Assembly (NCBI RefSeq): GCF_009870125.1
Contig: NC_046683.1
Coordinates: forward strand, 20,779,001-20,843,000
Length of the DNA: 64,000 nt
Reading direction: 5' to 3'
From: Drosophila pseudoobscura
Taxonomy: Eukaryota; Arthropoda; Insecta; Diptera; Drosophilidae
Shown one piece after another: positions 33,121 to 45,804 of this stretch (position 1 is its first letter; every line of letters begins with the position of its first letter). A program made the translations under genes and the position numbers. The notes under the pieces were generated by a model. It worked only from the letters and a program-made list of their open reading frames with translations. It was not told the DNA's origin and ran no database searches.

Positions 33121-36100
33121 ATTACATATTATCCTCTCGTTGTGAGATAGTTCAAGCCTTTGTATTTCGAATCCGATGCAGCATACCAAAAAAAAATCGG
33201 ACTAGCAGGTAACATGCTGTGGAAGTCTTCATTACAGCGCTCTCGCACTTTTTATTATTTTGATTGTCTTATCGAAAGATTATAAAAGTAAACGTGTAAA
33301 CCAAGAAGTGTAGAGAGGAGCGCAAGACGCGCACTCCTTTCTATTTCCAAGCTCTAGGGGTGCAAGCGAGATGGTGAGACTGTTTTCACGCATTTCGAAT
33401 GTTGCGTATGCGCCCTGTCTGCTCTGCTGTGCTCTTACCTACTGCTCCAACTCCTTTGGATCGGAGCGGAGCATAGGGGATGCCGAAAAGCTTTTGTCAA
33501 ATCGAAAGCTCTCTGAGCACGTCCTGGCCCAGCTTTAAGGACTACCTTGGACTTGGATCTCAGTCAGTCGGCATCAGTCCAAGTCCAACGACGCGTCTTC
33601 GCTTTGCTTAGGCCTTGCTGCAGCGGATGGCGAGGTGGCGCCTCCAGCATAGCTTGTTGTTCCATAGTTTCTTCCAGTGCAGCGCGAACAACAGTAACAT
33701 CATACGCAGGAGCAGCAACACCAGCAGCTTATTAAAATCTGGCGTTCGGCAATTATGCTTTTCCTATTGCAGTTGCTGTTGCTGTTGCTGCTGCTCTTTT
33801 CCTCGGCAAGCTTTTGTGTGTTTGTGTTTATAAATTCGGTTGTTTGTGTTGTGTGGTGATTGTGGTGATGGATTAGGTTGGGGTGGCGGGGAGGCGTACA
33901 TGGTGTAAAAATCAAGCGTCAAGTTCATAGACTAAAAAGCGACAAACTGTCGCGTCACTCTGCTCTCTGCTGCTCAAAAAGCTTACACCGAAATAAGCTC
34001 TCTCTCGGAATGCTTCTGTATGCTGCCGCTGTATAGTGTAATACTCAATCTGAGCGATGTAACGGTTTCCCGGCCGGAAACCTTAGTCAAGGTCTTCTTG
34101 ACAACGCAGACAGACATCTCTCTCTCTCCCTTTTTCTGTCTCTCTCTTTCGCACGCCCGCTTTGAGAAAGCGCTGAGCAAGCTTTTTCTTGTACTAGTAT
34201 TTAGCTTTCATGCAGCTGATTCGCTCGCTCTCTGCTCTCTGCTCTCCTCTCTGTCGCTGCCACTGCTCTGCTCTGCTACGGCCTGGTCTGGCTGATTAGT
34301 TTAGTTTGTGATTTCAATATATGTAATTAATTTTTGTTTCTGTAGCGGCTCGGGACGGACGCGTCGCGACGTACGCTCGTTCGGTTGGTTCCCTCGAATC
34401 GCTGTTTCTTTCTCGCTGTTTCTCATTCTTATTTATTATTATTATTATTATTTTTTCTGTGAGAGCGAGTGTGTGTCTTTGTATGCGTGCGAGTGCTGTT
34501 TCGGTTTTTTGAAAATGCAAAGAACACGCTCGAGCAGCGTAAATGGCGGCGCCCAAACGCTAACCAATCGAATTGGAATATCAAACAGTGAGACCAAAGA
34601 CCCAAAAAGCAACAGAGGAAACAGCAACACCAACAACAACATCAGCACCTGAAACACCGAAGCACAAAATTGGGTGCACTGCTTCTTCTTTCCTATCAAC
34701 GCTTTGGTGGTATATGTGTTTAATTGTATGTGTGTTTTGTGTAAAGTTTGAAACAAAAAAAGAGTGAAACAAATGTGAAAATATTTCGAAAAACAAGAAA
34801 AAGTTAGACCACCAAGAAAATACGACTTACAGGGAAAGCTTTTTCGAGCGAATAGATTTCAAAACGACTGCAGAATCGACGTGCATCTTCCTGTGAGCGG
34901 AGTGTGTGCACCTCAGCGAGCTTTCACTGTACGAGACTGTAAATATAAAACGAGAAAATGCATGAACGTACATACATACATACATATGTACAAGTATGTA
35001 CAATTTTGTGTTGGAATCAGCTGCGCGCGCGCCTTTTGATCGCCTCGACGGAGCGTGATCGAAACCCGAGAACTAAAACCTGGAAATGGCCAGCACCTCT
35101 GTTGTTTTCTGTCTGGGGCTTAGGGAATGTTCAATTCACAAAATCACATTGCCTGAAATCCCAAAATCTGCTTAGCCAACGGCAAAAGCAACAACTTCAG
35201 GCAGACACACACAGAGGCAGACGACAGATACAGAGCCAGAGACATACAGTCACACAGACACAATCAATGAGCCAAGACAAAAAAAATTAACATATTAATG
35301 AATTTCCAGTTTCTTTTTTTGGTTTAGTAAATTTTTTATTTTTATTTTTGCCTTTTGACAAAGTAATCAAACCAAAGAGCCGACGACTCTACCGACTATA
35401 AGGATACCCAAAGAGAGAATTAACACCGTACAAACCCGATTTTCCCCAGTCTTTTATTTGATTGGAATTGTATTTGAAACCACACATGCAAAATGGTGGA
35501 CAAGCTCACAGATTTGGGAGCCAATTTATCAGTCCTCAATATTTCTGGAGGAATAATGGAATATTTAAATATCTACTATAAAGAAAGAAAAATCCCGAAT
35601 TTTCTTCCAACCCTCTTTGATTTCCTGAAAATTTGGAAAATGACTACGCATTTTGTATGATAACAATGAGGGCATTTCCATGCGCCAGAGTATCATAAAA
35701 AGCGCTGGCAAAATTTCACATCTCTCGTCTGACGGGTGTACGAGATCAAGGTGCTCGTTCTGATAGCTGGACGGACAAGTGGAGTATAGCATGAATACAG
35801 TGTGTATACGGTTTATGGGGTCGCGAACCTCTGAACTTCCCCAGTACTCAGCCTCCACAGCACAACTGAGAATAAGGGGAAAAAGCTAATAATAATGGCG
35901 AATATTACAATTTTTAGGGGCAACATGAAGTAATAATAGCAAAACTAACACTTTTCGAATGGCTTGGCGTCCAATTCCGAGTTCCATTCAATAAAAAACG
36001 TTTCGTTTGGTTTTTTTTTCAGTCGAATTTTTTCGGTTTTATTTTTTTCAAGGTTTTCCTTGCCTTTTTATGTTTTATTTTTATTATTTTTGCTGGCTCT

Positions 36101-36222
36101 GCTTTTCGTTCCCGTTGTTGTTGGGCTGTTGTCCGAAATGTGGCTCTTGTTTGAGTGTGTGTTTTGTTTTGTTTTATGTTTGATAATTAATTTCTGCGTC
36201 GCATGTCTCACAAAAGTGTTGC

Positions 36223-36285
36223 CGGGGTGGGGAGTGGGGATGGGAATGGGGATGGGAATGGGGACGAGCACGGGCACGGGGATGG
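36223..36285 (+). other. G-quadruplex-prone G-rich tract
   Basis: Runs of GGGG separated by loops of 1-4 bases (ggggtggggagtgggg, then repeated gatggga and atgggg units) meet the simple G4 pattern more than once on the plus strand. Confidence 0.6.
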
Positions 36286-36611
36286 TGGTGTAGATGGATA
36301 TATGTAGGTATAGGGCTGATGTTAATTTTGATGTTGGCAATTGCGTCTCGAGGAGAATGTTTCAAATGTTGTTAATTATACATATATAAAAATACATATG
36401 TACAATACTATACACATAAGTGCTTTTCAACTTTTTGATATTCGCTTACTCACATACATAAATATGTACATATGTACATGCATACATATGTACGTATGTT
36501 TTATTAATTTTTGTTTTTGTCGCCTTCATACATTTTTTGCTGACGTCGCGTCTGAGAGAACAGCCAGGCAGGCAGCCCTGTTTGGCTGAGCGCTGGAGAG
36601 TGGCATACAGA

Positions 36612-36665
36612 CAGGCGGAGGGAGAGGGAGAGAGAGAGAGAGAGTAAAAGCGAGGGCGAGAGCGC
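36612..36665 (+). repeat. GA-rich tract (gagaga)
   Basis: About 30 bp of near-continuous GA dinucleotides followed by gcgag repeats. GAGA-factor/CLAMP-type and MSL-recognition motifs are GA-rich, which is of interest if this is the X chromosome. Confidence 0.6.
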
Positions 36666-39350
36666 CGAGAAGCTGAAAGCTCGCCGTGGAAACCGCGTAG
36701 AGCGGGAGGCGCAGACAGCGCAGCACAGCACAGCACAGAGCCGGAGCAGAGCCAGAGCTGTAGACAGACGGAGCAAAAGCTTCGGCCCGAGAAAAGCCGA
36801 ACCTGTACTGAAGCAGACCTGAACTTGAGCAAGAGCAATTGATAACCTAACCTAGACAATAAATTGGTACTTTTCGCCGTATAATATTTCAAGGAGAGAC
36901 GTTTTCAAAGACCCTCCTACACTCTAAGAAAAAATAAGAAGCAATCCAACAAAAATACAGCATATATTAATTGAGACTTTTAATAATTTTCTGTTACCGT
37001 AAGAGTAACAGGTTTAAATATGAGGCATTTTAGTTTAGTTTTAGAACTTAGAAATCAGAAATGGTTTTTATTATTGAGACATTTATTCTGTCGAACAGTT
37101 TGTTTGTTTTGAAACAAGTTTTTTGAAAACAATTGATGTGAAATTTGGAAAATTCAGCAGGTCTGGCTTTTCCGAATCAGCTAACAATCTGCTGTGACAC
37201 TGCTTTCGCCTGGGACTGCTTCGTCATCCGCAAGCAAAACGATTGGCCTATAAATTAGGCGCAATCAAATCGATCGAGCGAGAATTCCAAATGCCGCATG
37301 CCGAAACTGACAAAACAAAGGTTTATCGATGGATCGAATCTTAATTGGTTGAGAATTTTAATGGTGAGAGAGGGGGTCCCGAACATAGAATCTGAGATAG
37401 CTTGACGCCATCTTAGGATGGTATTCTAATCGAATCAGTATAGTCTGGATCGGTGTTTAGTGGGGTTCTATTATTTTCAGCGTATGCGTGTGCGCAATCT
37501 TTTCTACGGCACGTTACGCACACACCCAGTAAACATGCAACAATATAACATGATCCAGAGAGCACACGGAATTTATCTCGGAACGTGCTCAAGCCACAGA
37601 AGTCCACTGAAACCTCAAATGACCACGCTTTGGGCTCGCCTCACTCGCCTCACTCTCCCGCTCTATTTCTCTCTTGCCGTACCAGTCGCTCTCAAGCATG
37701 CCGCTATTTTTGGCCAGGCACCACCTGATGTCCCCAATATTGGCAAAAACAGTGGTCGACGTCAGCGCCCTGGTTATCGTCAGCATTGGGCCAGGTCGAG
37801 GCAGGCGGCAAAGACAGACTCTGCAGCGAGAGCGAGACAAGGCAAGAGAGGGAGCAAGCAGTTGACACCGACTCAGCACGCATAAGTTGAAGAGCAAGCA
37901 GTTGGAGAGGGAGAGGGGGACGGGGGAGCTTGTCGATGGTTTCCTTCTCTGTCTGTGTGTCTGTGTGTCTATGCTTGTTATTTTTGCTATTTTGGAGAAT
38001 GGCGCGTAATTCCTTTGGTAAGCTGAAAGGACATGCTATTGGGAGGGGTGGTGGGAGGGCAACGCGTGTAGCAATAGGTATTTTTGTGTGTAATCGTATA
38101 GCCCAGAACCTGTATCACATTCAATTAAATTGAAGATGAAATGGAACAAAATGGAAAGAACCCCTTAATGAGATTCCCCATATCCAGAACCGCAGCCAGA
38201 CCACCCGCATCCCCACTGATCCTCTCCGGATGATCTATTTTGTCAGTTATTCCTCTATTTATAAATCAACCATCGAAAGACAGAGAGAGCGGTAGGAGCG
38301 GTAGGAGCGGGAGAGCGTTGAATCGCCGTATACGTAATATTGCGTATACGCCCCACAGTTCAAACTGAATCTAATCCGACGGAACGGGGGGCGTCGTGTA
38401 GAGCAACGTGGGCTGGGGAGGGGGAGATTATTTGATGTAACTTCAACTATTAGAAATGTAAACAAACCCACAAAGGAAGGGGTGGGGATGTGACCGAGTT
38501 GGGAGAGGGACTGGGGGCTCAGCAAACGTCAAAGCAAATTATATAATTTATTTATTTTGTGCTCTCGCTGTCGTTTCGTGCTCTGCTCTCGCTTTTGTTA
38601 TTCTTTTTGATAATCCCTCAACACACTCCCTCCCCCCATCACGCTTTACCACTCCCATCACTGCTAAATTGCTTTTTTGCCTTTTGCTCGCCAACATTTT
38701 TGTTGTTCGCATACTGTCTCATTTTTTTTCTTTTGGACGAAGCACTTGAATTTATTTTAATTTTTTTTCTACGTCGCGTCTGAAATGCAAATAAACCGAG
38801 TGCAAAAGCACACACGCCGACAGACAGAAAGAGAGAGAGAGAGAATTATTTGGGGTAAAGAGATAGAAGCAAAGACGAGGGGGGGAGAACAAAAAAGTTT
38901 TTTTTTATATATTACATTTGAATTTTGTTGTGGTTTCTTTGCAATTACGGCCCGCAGTCGGTTGATTGACCCAGGCCCCAGACGCGGACCTCTGCGAATG
39001 GGACAGAAACAGAAACAGAAACAGATGCAGATGCAGATGCAGAGAGAGTGCAGCATGTGGGTGGTGCTGGGGTAGGTGTGGGGGATGGGTGCAAATTGGT
39101 GCAAGATGGAATGGCGGTGCGTGTGTGTTGCCTGTCAACCGTAGCACGAACCATAGCAATGGGAAATACTCAGAAAGATTTTTCCGGCGTGCGTGCCATT
39201 TTTCCGACAGAACTGTGCAAACAAACAGGCAAGCACGGCGCACAGTGCTACCTCCATGCAGCGAACCAACGACGAAAACTACAAGTTTAACCGACTCTCA
39301 AAGGAATAGTTGATAAATTAGGTTTGAACATACTTTTGGCGATTTTTCGA

Positions 39351-39448
39351 TACCCGATACTCAGAGTAAAGAGTAACGTCCAGAAGAAAGCGTCTATAAA
39401 GTATACATATGCTTGATCAGCATCAACAGCCGTTTCGATGTAGCTTTC

Positions 39449-39483
<35 letters not shown>

Positions 39484-39750
39484 GTTCGTTCCGACGAGCG
39501 CCTAGATCTCAGAGATATCACACTGTTATATGCGTACTTCGAAATTACGGTAGAGAATAACCATATCTACCAGATTAAATTTGATTTAGATCGGATCATT
39601 ATTGAAGCTACGCAACGCCTTCCACGCGCTTACTCATTTCCTCTCTCTCACACTCTCTTCATCGTGCATTGTGCGCCCTCTGGGTGAGTGGAGCCATACT
39701 GACTGAGTATCGGGTATAAATGCAGAGTCGCTGCTCGCAACGTTCCCCTG
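39351..39750 (+). mobile_element. DINE-1/mini-me/ISY-type Helitron, shortened copy
   Basis: It starts tacccgatactcagagta and carries the cttgatcagcatcaacagcc box and a (gtct) core of eight units (39450-39480). The gcgcctagatctcagaga segment follows. It ends ccatactgactgagtatcgg and caacgttcccc. It is diverged compared with 48214-49196. Confidence 0.82.
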
Positions 39751-42700
39751 CGGGGCTCTCACTGTAGCACTCGTTCAGACACACGCACTTGGGCGAACGC
39801 CCACACGTAGACGTCTGTCGTCTCCAGAGCTCCAGAGCTCCAGAGCGGCACACGCCCACCCACACTAGGCGCCTCCCGCAGCGAAAACATCAGTGGCTCA
39901 TGATTCAGTTGTCCTTGCTTCACTCATGCACACACACATACATATGTACGTATGTATATACAAATGCATATACATAGTACATATCATACATACATATGTA
40001 CATATACATACATATGTACATATATGCTTATGGGTGCGTGGGAATGTGCTGCTTTGTGAGCTTTTTTCCAGGAACAAGAAGTTGAGCAAAAAGAAGCAAA
40101 AGTCCTATCCCCCAAAGGAGGTCGGTGAATTTGATTTGGAATGGCAAGCGCCACTTGAGTTTAATTCACACAACCAGACACTGTCGTACATCCGTATACT
40201 TTTCTGTACAAGTGTGCGTCGTTAGTTCTGCTTAGGAGCTTAGGAAATTCAGTTCAGACAAAGCCTTGAAATACAGGACATTATAAAAGGAGTCGAGAGA
40301 GATTATGCATTGCAAAGCATTGGCTTGGGATTCTTGGGTGAGAGTATGGAAAATAATAGATTTTTAATCGGACTGAACCAGAAGGTTTTCCGGATGATAT
40401 TGCTCGGGATATTGATCTATGGGATCTTTAGAAACAAGTATAGGAAAGATTTACTTACATGTTTACATACAGAAGAGACTAACTTATGTTAATGCGACTT
40501 CTATTATCCGAATGAATAATCAATCTGGCTCGAAGGACCACAAATGATGATCTTGCCGATTTGAGCTGTAAATCCCAACTGATTGATGGACTGGACATGT
40601 ACTTATGAATGTGTGTACACATGTACATACATACATATGTATATAGGAAGCTATAACCCATTCACAAGCTGAGACAACGATCTCCTCTATGCAATATCAT
40701 CAACAGTTGCTCTACAAACTCCCCCCTAAAATCTCTGCTCGTGATTTCTCTCTGTGAGATTCTCTCACGTGTGAGAACTTTTCTTCGAGCAATACTGGTA
40801 CATATTGACTGACACAGCCCCTGCACCCGCCACCCGCCTGCACCTCTCCACAAACCCCTCTGACTGCTGTTAACTGCGACGCGACTCCAACCGGTTTATA
40901 TTTTCATAAAAAGCTTCACGCGAGCCACAAAACAATGAAATACATATATAATAAAAAACGAATTCTAGAAGCATTTAACAGCAGCAACAGAGAAAATAAA
41001 CAACAAAGCAACAGGTGAAAGCCCCGATTCGATCAACAAAAACATTTTTGTGTTGGTTCCTACCCGTACATATTTGTACATACATATGTACATACATATG
41101 TACATACATATATAAATTAAAGTATTCCGTTGATTAGCAAAACAGCAGACGCAAACCGCAGCAACATCTAAATTACATTTGAATCAAGTCTTGAAAAGAA
41201 ACAACAGGTCGGATACCATGATACAATGAAAGATATTAGAGAAGTTCTGCCGCATTCGTTTACGAAGTTTCTTCGATCTGCGAGGCTTGAATACATATAT
41301 GTATTTACTAATTCAATTTAGTATTGCTAATTCAAGGACTTCTATTAAAAATTGAATTTAAACCTTCGAACATAATTTGTTTTTTGTTTTATCGAATTTG
41401 TTGTTTTGTTACTGCAGTGCACTTGTGTGAACAAGCCATAAAACATAATAAAATCAAGAAACTCGAAATAAAAATAAAAAATTCTTTTTCAACGCGCTTC
41501 TTCTCCTTATGTTTCTTTAGCAACAACAATTGAACACTTGCTGGAAGCTCGTTTCGAACACAACGGCAACACATCCAACACCAAAAACTACCTCCAGCTG
41601 TACAAATATTGACAGAATACCCGCAACAACAACAAAAATACACAACAAATATAAATTTATATGCAAATTATAAGAAGTGCAAAAGTGAAGAGATCGAGCA
41701 ACAAAAAAGCAGCTACAGGTCGAAAATGTGACTGAAAACCTACTCCCTATTCCCGTCCGCCAAAATAATACTGGAATATGTAGTGCAGGATAATTAGCCA
41801 ATTGAAAATGTATTCGGCGTGTGAGTTAAAGACACCTGCTCTTCAGTAGAGTATAACTATAAAATATCATGCAAGTACACAGGAAACTAAGTTACCTGAA
41901 ATGCTATAACCAGTTACTAGCCTAAAAACAACAAGAAAAAACTAGCTAAATATGCTATAACCGAATACCGTGAAAATACAAAAAAAAAAGTGAAAGTACC
42001 AGAAAATACTAAAAGGAACATACTTCAAGTATAATTGTACCATGCAGTGGTCTTTGTTTTGTTGTTAATTTTCTTTTCAAATAAACATACGTATATTTCA
42101 ATCAAAAAGCACGCAAATTCAAGTACAAAGAACCACAGATAGGGCTAGCAAGAAAAACCGACTCAACAAAAAGTACGGCAAGAAGATAACAACTGTAATT
42201 GCAACTGCACAACAGAGCTATCAGTACAACAACAAAGTAATACAAAATATATAAATTGCTAATATCAACCACCCCCCCTGCCCAGCGCGCTAGCTGGCAA
42301 GCCCCTCCTGGACGCACCACTCCGAAATCCGAAATCCCTCACTGTAGGCAGACAGAGCGAGACGGACAGTCTTGTCTGTCCAGAGAAGGAGACAGAGACA
42401 GAGACAGAGGAAGAGAGAGGAGCGGGCAGCAGACAGCGGCAGTGCCATTGAAATAAACAAACTGCACAGACAGCGCGCGCGAGAGAGCGAGCGAGCGAGC
42501 GGGAGGAGAAAGCTTGCATCCAGCCCCAAAACACAGCAGAGCAGAGCAGAGCAGAGGAGAGCGGAGCAGAGCAGGTTAGGAGCGAGAAAAAGCTTTCGAA
42601 CGCTCGCTTCATGCAGAAGGCGAAGAAACATCGCAAAATATGTAAGTGAAATTGATTTTTGCTTCTCTCCAGCCGTCTCTCCATCTCTTTTTCGCTTTTA

Positions 42701-45520
42701 TTTGATTGTTATGGTTGTTGTTATTGTTACCGTTAGTGTTGCACATAAATATTTAATGATTGATTTATGTTGGGCTCAAGGCTGAAGGTCGGTGGGCAGA
42801 GGAGAACGGGGAGTGCGAAGTGCGAAGTGCGAAGTGGGCAGAAAAAGGTGGTGAATGCGCTGTGAGAGTTGATGAAATTGCAACCGTTACATCTGCACGG
42901 TAACTCCTCTCTCCTCGTAGTGAAAGCTCTCTCGGGCATCTCTCCTATGAGCAGTCATCCATTCCAATGGCTGTTAATAGTTGGCTTTAAAACTAGCTTC
43001 CATTATGACGGTTTCACCTTTAGTGCGGCCAAGATCTCTGGCCATCTCTGGATCTCTACTGGCCAGAACATCTGGCCTTTCTCTTGGCCAGACGAACTGT
43101 GGGTGCATCACCCAGAGGGCTCATTCTGCATTCGTTCTTATGTACTATGTACTTAGGTAGTTGTTAAATTATTAAAAATGGTCCTTACTTGGAGGAATAT
43201 ACGCCACATAATACCTGCCCTAGGCTGACCTCAGCGTACCTCTCACAAATCAACAAAAACCATTTGTGGGTGTCTGGCCATGGTCATTGGCCCAAACACA
43301 ATCGAGAAGAGCAAACAAGCGTCGGCGTCGGCGTCGTCGACACTGGCGGCTTATCAAAAGTCATATTCATGTTAAATACGACGATTATAATTGCCCAACA
43401 CACACTCTCCAAACCATATAAATATCATATCTAGATTACACAGCGGGCTGAGGCCTAATCGAGCGGAACCGGCAACGTTTCTCCGCCTATGCTCAATAGG
43501 ATGATATGGAAGTCGTACAGTCATACTTACATATGTATCATCTATCAATAGACGAACGACTATGCCATTGATATCGGTAGATTTCCTAATATTGCATAAG
43601 AATAACATCGTAATTCTAGAGAACTAGTTTTTATTTACGATGCATCCCATTATGAAAATTCGTAAACTTATTTTGGTATCTGGTCAAGATATATGTAAGG
43701 CTATAAAAATTGATAATTTCATTTGTGGTCTGATCAGTGCCTTATCTTCGGTTTCCATGATAACATTCAAGCGAGGGATCAGTATCTCGGGGAAGCATAC
43801 ACTTGTCGACACTCTGCTGCGGACCATCCTCCGAGACTCGCTACACTATGTGTCCGCTCCTTTAATTTCCTAGATTTCATTTCACTCATTATAAGCCGTG
43901 CAAAAAGCGATTTGCAAACGACGGCGTCGACGCCGTCTAGCGATTTTGGCAGCAATTGACATGTCTCTGTCTAGTCTCCTTCTCGCTGCCCCTAATATTT
44001 GGCATGCACTCGAGAACAATTACAGAACAAAGTATGAAGCGAGAAAAAACAAATAGGCGCACTACAGTCGAGTATTCCGACTGGGTGATACCCGCTGTGT
44101 GTTCTTCGGGTGCTTCAAGTGGATCTCACCCCCTCGGCTTGACGATTTCTGTCCGAAGAAGGGTCAGGGGAAGGCAATCAGTCTATATACAGTATATATG
44201 TATGCTGCAATCATTTCATTCATGCATCAAGTTAGACATGGAATATTATGTATTTTTATGTAGAACAGTGGAAAGTAATTGCTCCTGCCTGTTTTCTAAT
44301 ATACCTGAACATTCTACGGGAACAACGTGTATGATAATCAGCTAAAAATAATAACACTCGAATTGCATATTAGTTACTTTCTTGTCAAGTATTTGTTCGG
44401 GTTCCGTGTTTGCTCAGCCCCCACATTCCCAGTGCCAGTGCCAGTGCCAGATACTCGTACTCCAAGATTGTAATAGCAGGGGAAAGGCGGAGCACTTCCC
44501 AGTGCAGGTGTACGGGAGGGTTGACTATAACTAGACTGATAACTGGACTGAGATAGGGAAAAGCAACGGAAGCGCGCAGGGATATGGCCAATCCATGGAA
44601 GGATGGGTCTTCTATTTAAATAAATGAAAGATACGACTGTCTCCGTACTGTCTGCACCTTGTCCATCTAACATACTCGTAAGTTTGTTTGTTTCTCCTAT
44701 CATCTGTCCGTAGACTGTCTGTGGTCTGTTTTTCTCAACTGTTGTCTAACCGCCCTGCTTCTGTATATCTCTTACCAATTTCTGGTAGACCAAAGAGAAA
44801 TCATATATGTACTCTTAAATTGTGGCTGTCAAATATTTGATTGTCTATTCGATGGAATGATATTATTCATGAATGGACACTCCCCATTTTCCAAGGTAAA
44901 TATAGCTGTTGAATGGAAATAGGATATCGAATTCAAGAGAGAAGAAAAAACAAGAAACGGATACAATTTCCTTCAGTCTTCACACCAATTCAATCACGGC
45001 CAATTCCTCCCCTGGTCATACTCGTCCGAATCAGAAGCATGATACATGTATCTACATACATAAATATGTGTGACAAAGGAAATGGAATGGACAAAGCGAG
45101 GAGTAAATATAGTTCAAAGATCTGCCGTGAAACCGCCGATGCATACATGTATACATATGTCGTATGTATGTCCTTGGCTCGGTGTTGAATACGTATATAC
45201 ATATGTATCTGTGTATACACTCACTTACCTACTTATGTATATGTACATGTAGTATTTATATACTCGGATCTGTAGCTTGAGTATTATTTATAGGTGGCAC
45301 TAGGACAAGAGTCGCATATAAATAACCAAGAATATGTATGTTTCACTAGTTCTTTGACTTTTACTTTTTTGTCATACACTTGCGCCCTTCACGGTACCCT
45401 CCCTCGCCGCCCATGACTCACAGTCGTTTATTGCCGCTAGAATTTTACGAGTTCGATCATAAAAAAGTTTGGGAACGTCCAATTGGATTTCTTTTTAGTT
45501 TCATTTTGATCTATTTTTAA
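39751..45520. other. Non-coding upstream region of gce (part 2)
   Basis: No recognised gene. It contains tacatacatatgtaca microsatellites (39930-40025, 40617-40645, 41078-41112, 45170-45260), CAA/CAG-rich leader-like DNA (40975-41020, 41140-42250), purine-rich gcgag/gagcag repeats (42340-42580) and a short (gtgcca) repeat at 44427-44447. Confidence 0.45.
42345..42641 (+). other. Candidate untranslated exon of gce
   Basis: Purine-rich sequence ends at a strong donor, aaaatat/gtaagtga (42641/42642). An ATG at 42611 opens ten codons up to the donor. If joined to the acceptor at 45795, this ORF would be out of frame with gce. The exon's left end is unknown. The evidence is splice-site quality only. 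Confidence 0.35.
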
Positions 45521-45698
45521 TTTCAAATATCATTTCGAAAACGAATGAAAATGGAAATGGAAACAAACGAAAAATCGAGAAACAGTAGTAACAAAAGCAA
45601 CAACAATTTAACAATTAAATAATCAGCAATCGAAATATTTGATTCCGTAATTGAAATTACGGGATGCTTATAAGCTGCCAGGTCAAGCTCCCACTGAT
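45520..45698 (+). other. Candidate 5' UTR exon of gce
   Basis: The sequence up to 45698 ends at donor ctgat/gtaagt. It is followed by a 97 bp intron with a long CT tract (45715-45780) and the acceptor tgtttcag at 45795. The intron looks genuine. The exon contains ATG at 45664, whose frame enters gce exon 1 out of frame. The left boundary is a guess. Confidence 0.5.
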
Positions 45699-45804
45699 GT
45701 AAGTCTCATCTCCCGATCTCTTTCTTTCCCTCACTCTCTCCTTCTCTCTCTCTCCCCTCTCTCTCTCTCTCTCTCTGTCTACCTATCTGTTTCAGCTGGA
45801 GATC

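Larger units (their letters stand above)
33121..39350. other. Non-coding upstream region of gce (part 1)
   Basis: No conserved ORF is recognised. It holds low-complexity stretches: ctctc/gagag tracts (34100-34270, 36600-36660), G-rich DNA at 36223-36285, CAG-rich and TA-rich microsatellites, and acatacatatgt repeats. A 24-codon ATG stretch at 34515 runs to a possible donor (aaca/gtgaga). The density of Drosophila-type leader sequence suggests untranslated exons or enhancers of gce or an unseen RNA. Confidence 0.45.

Noticed and set aside
36446..36892. 148-codon minus-strand ORF with Leu/Ser runs
   Set aside because: It arises from GA/CT tracts and shows simple-sequence translation only.
38785..39313. 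Overlapping ORFs with Gln/Lys or Arg/Asn alternation
   Set aside because: They come from a cagaaa/cagatg simple repeat near 39005-39045, are open in several frames, and have no domain.
39930..40025. Regular tacatacatatgtaca repeats, considered as a CRISPR-like array
   Set aside because: There are no unique spacers; these are ordinary short palindromic microsatellites, common in Drosophila, and CRISPR is not expected in a fly.
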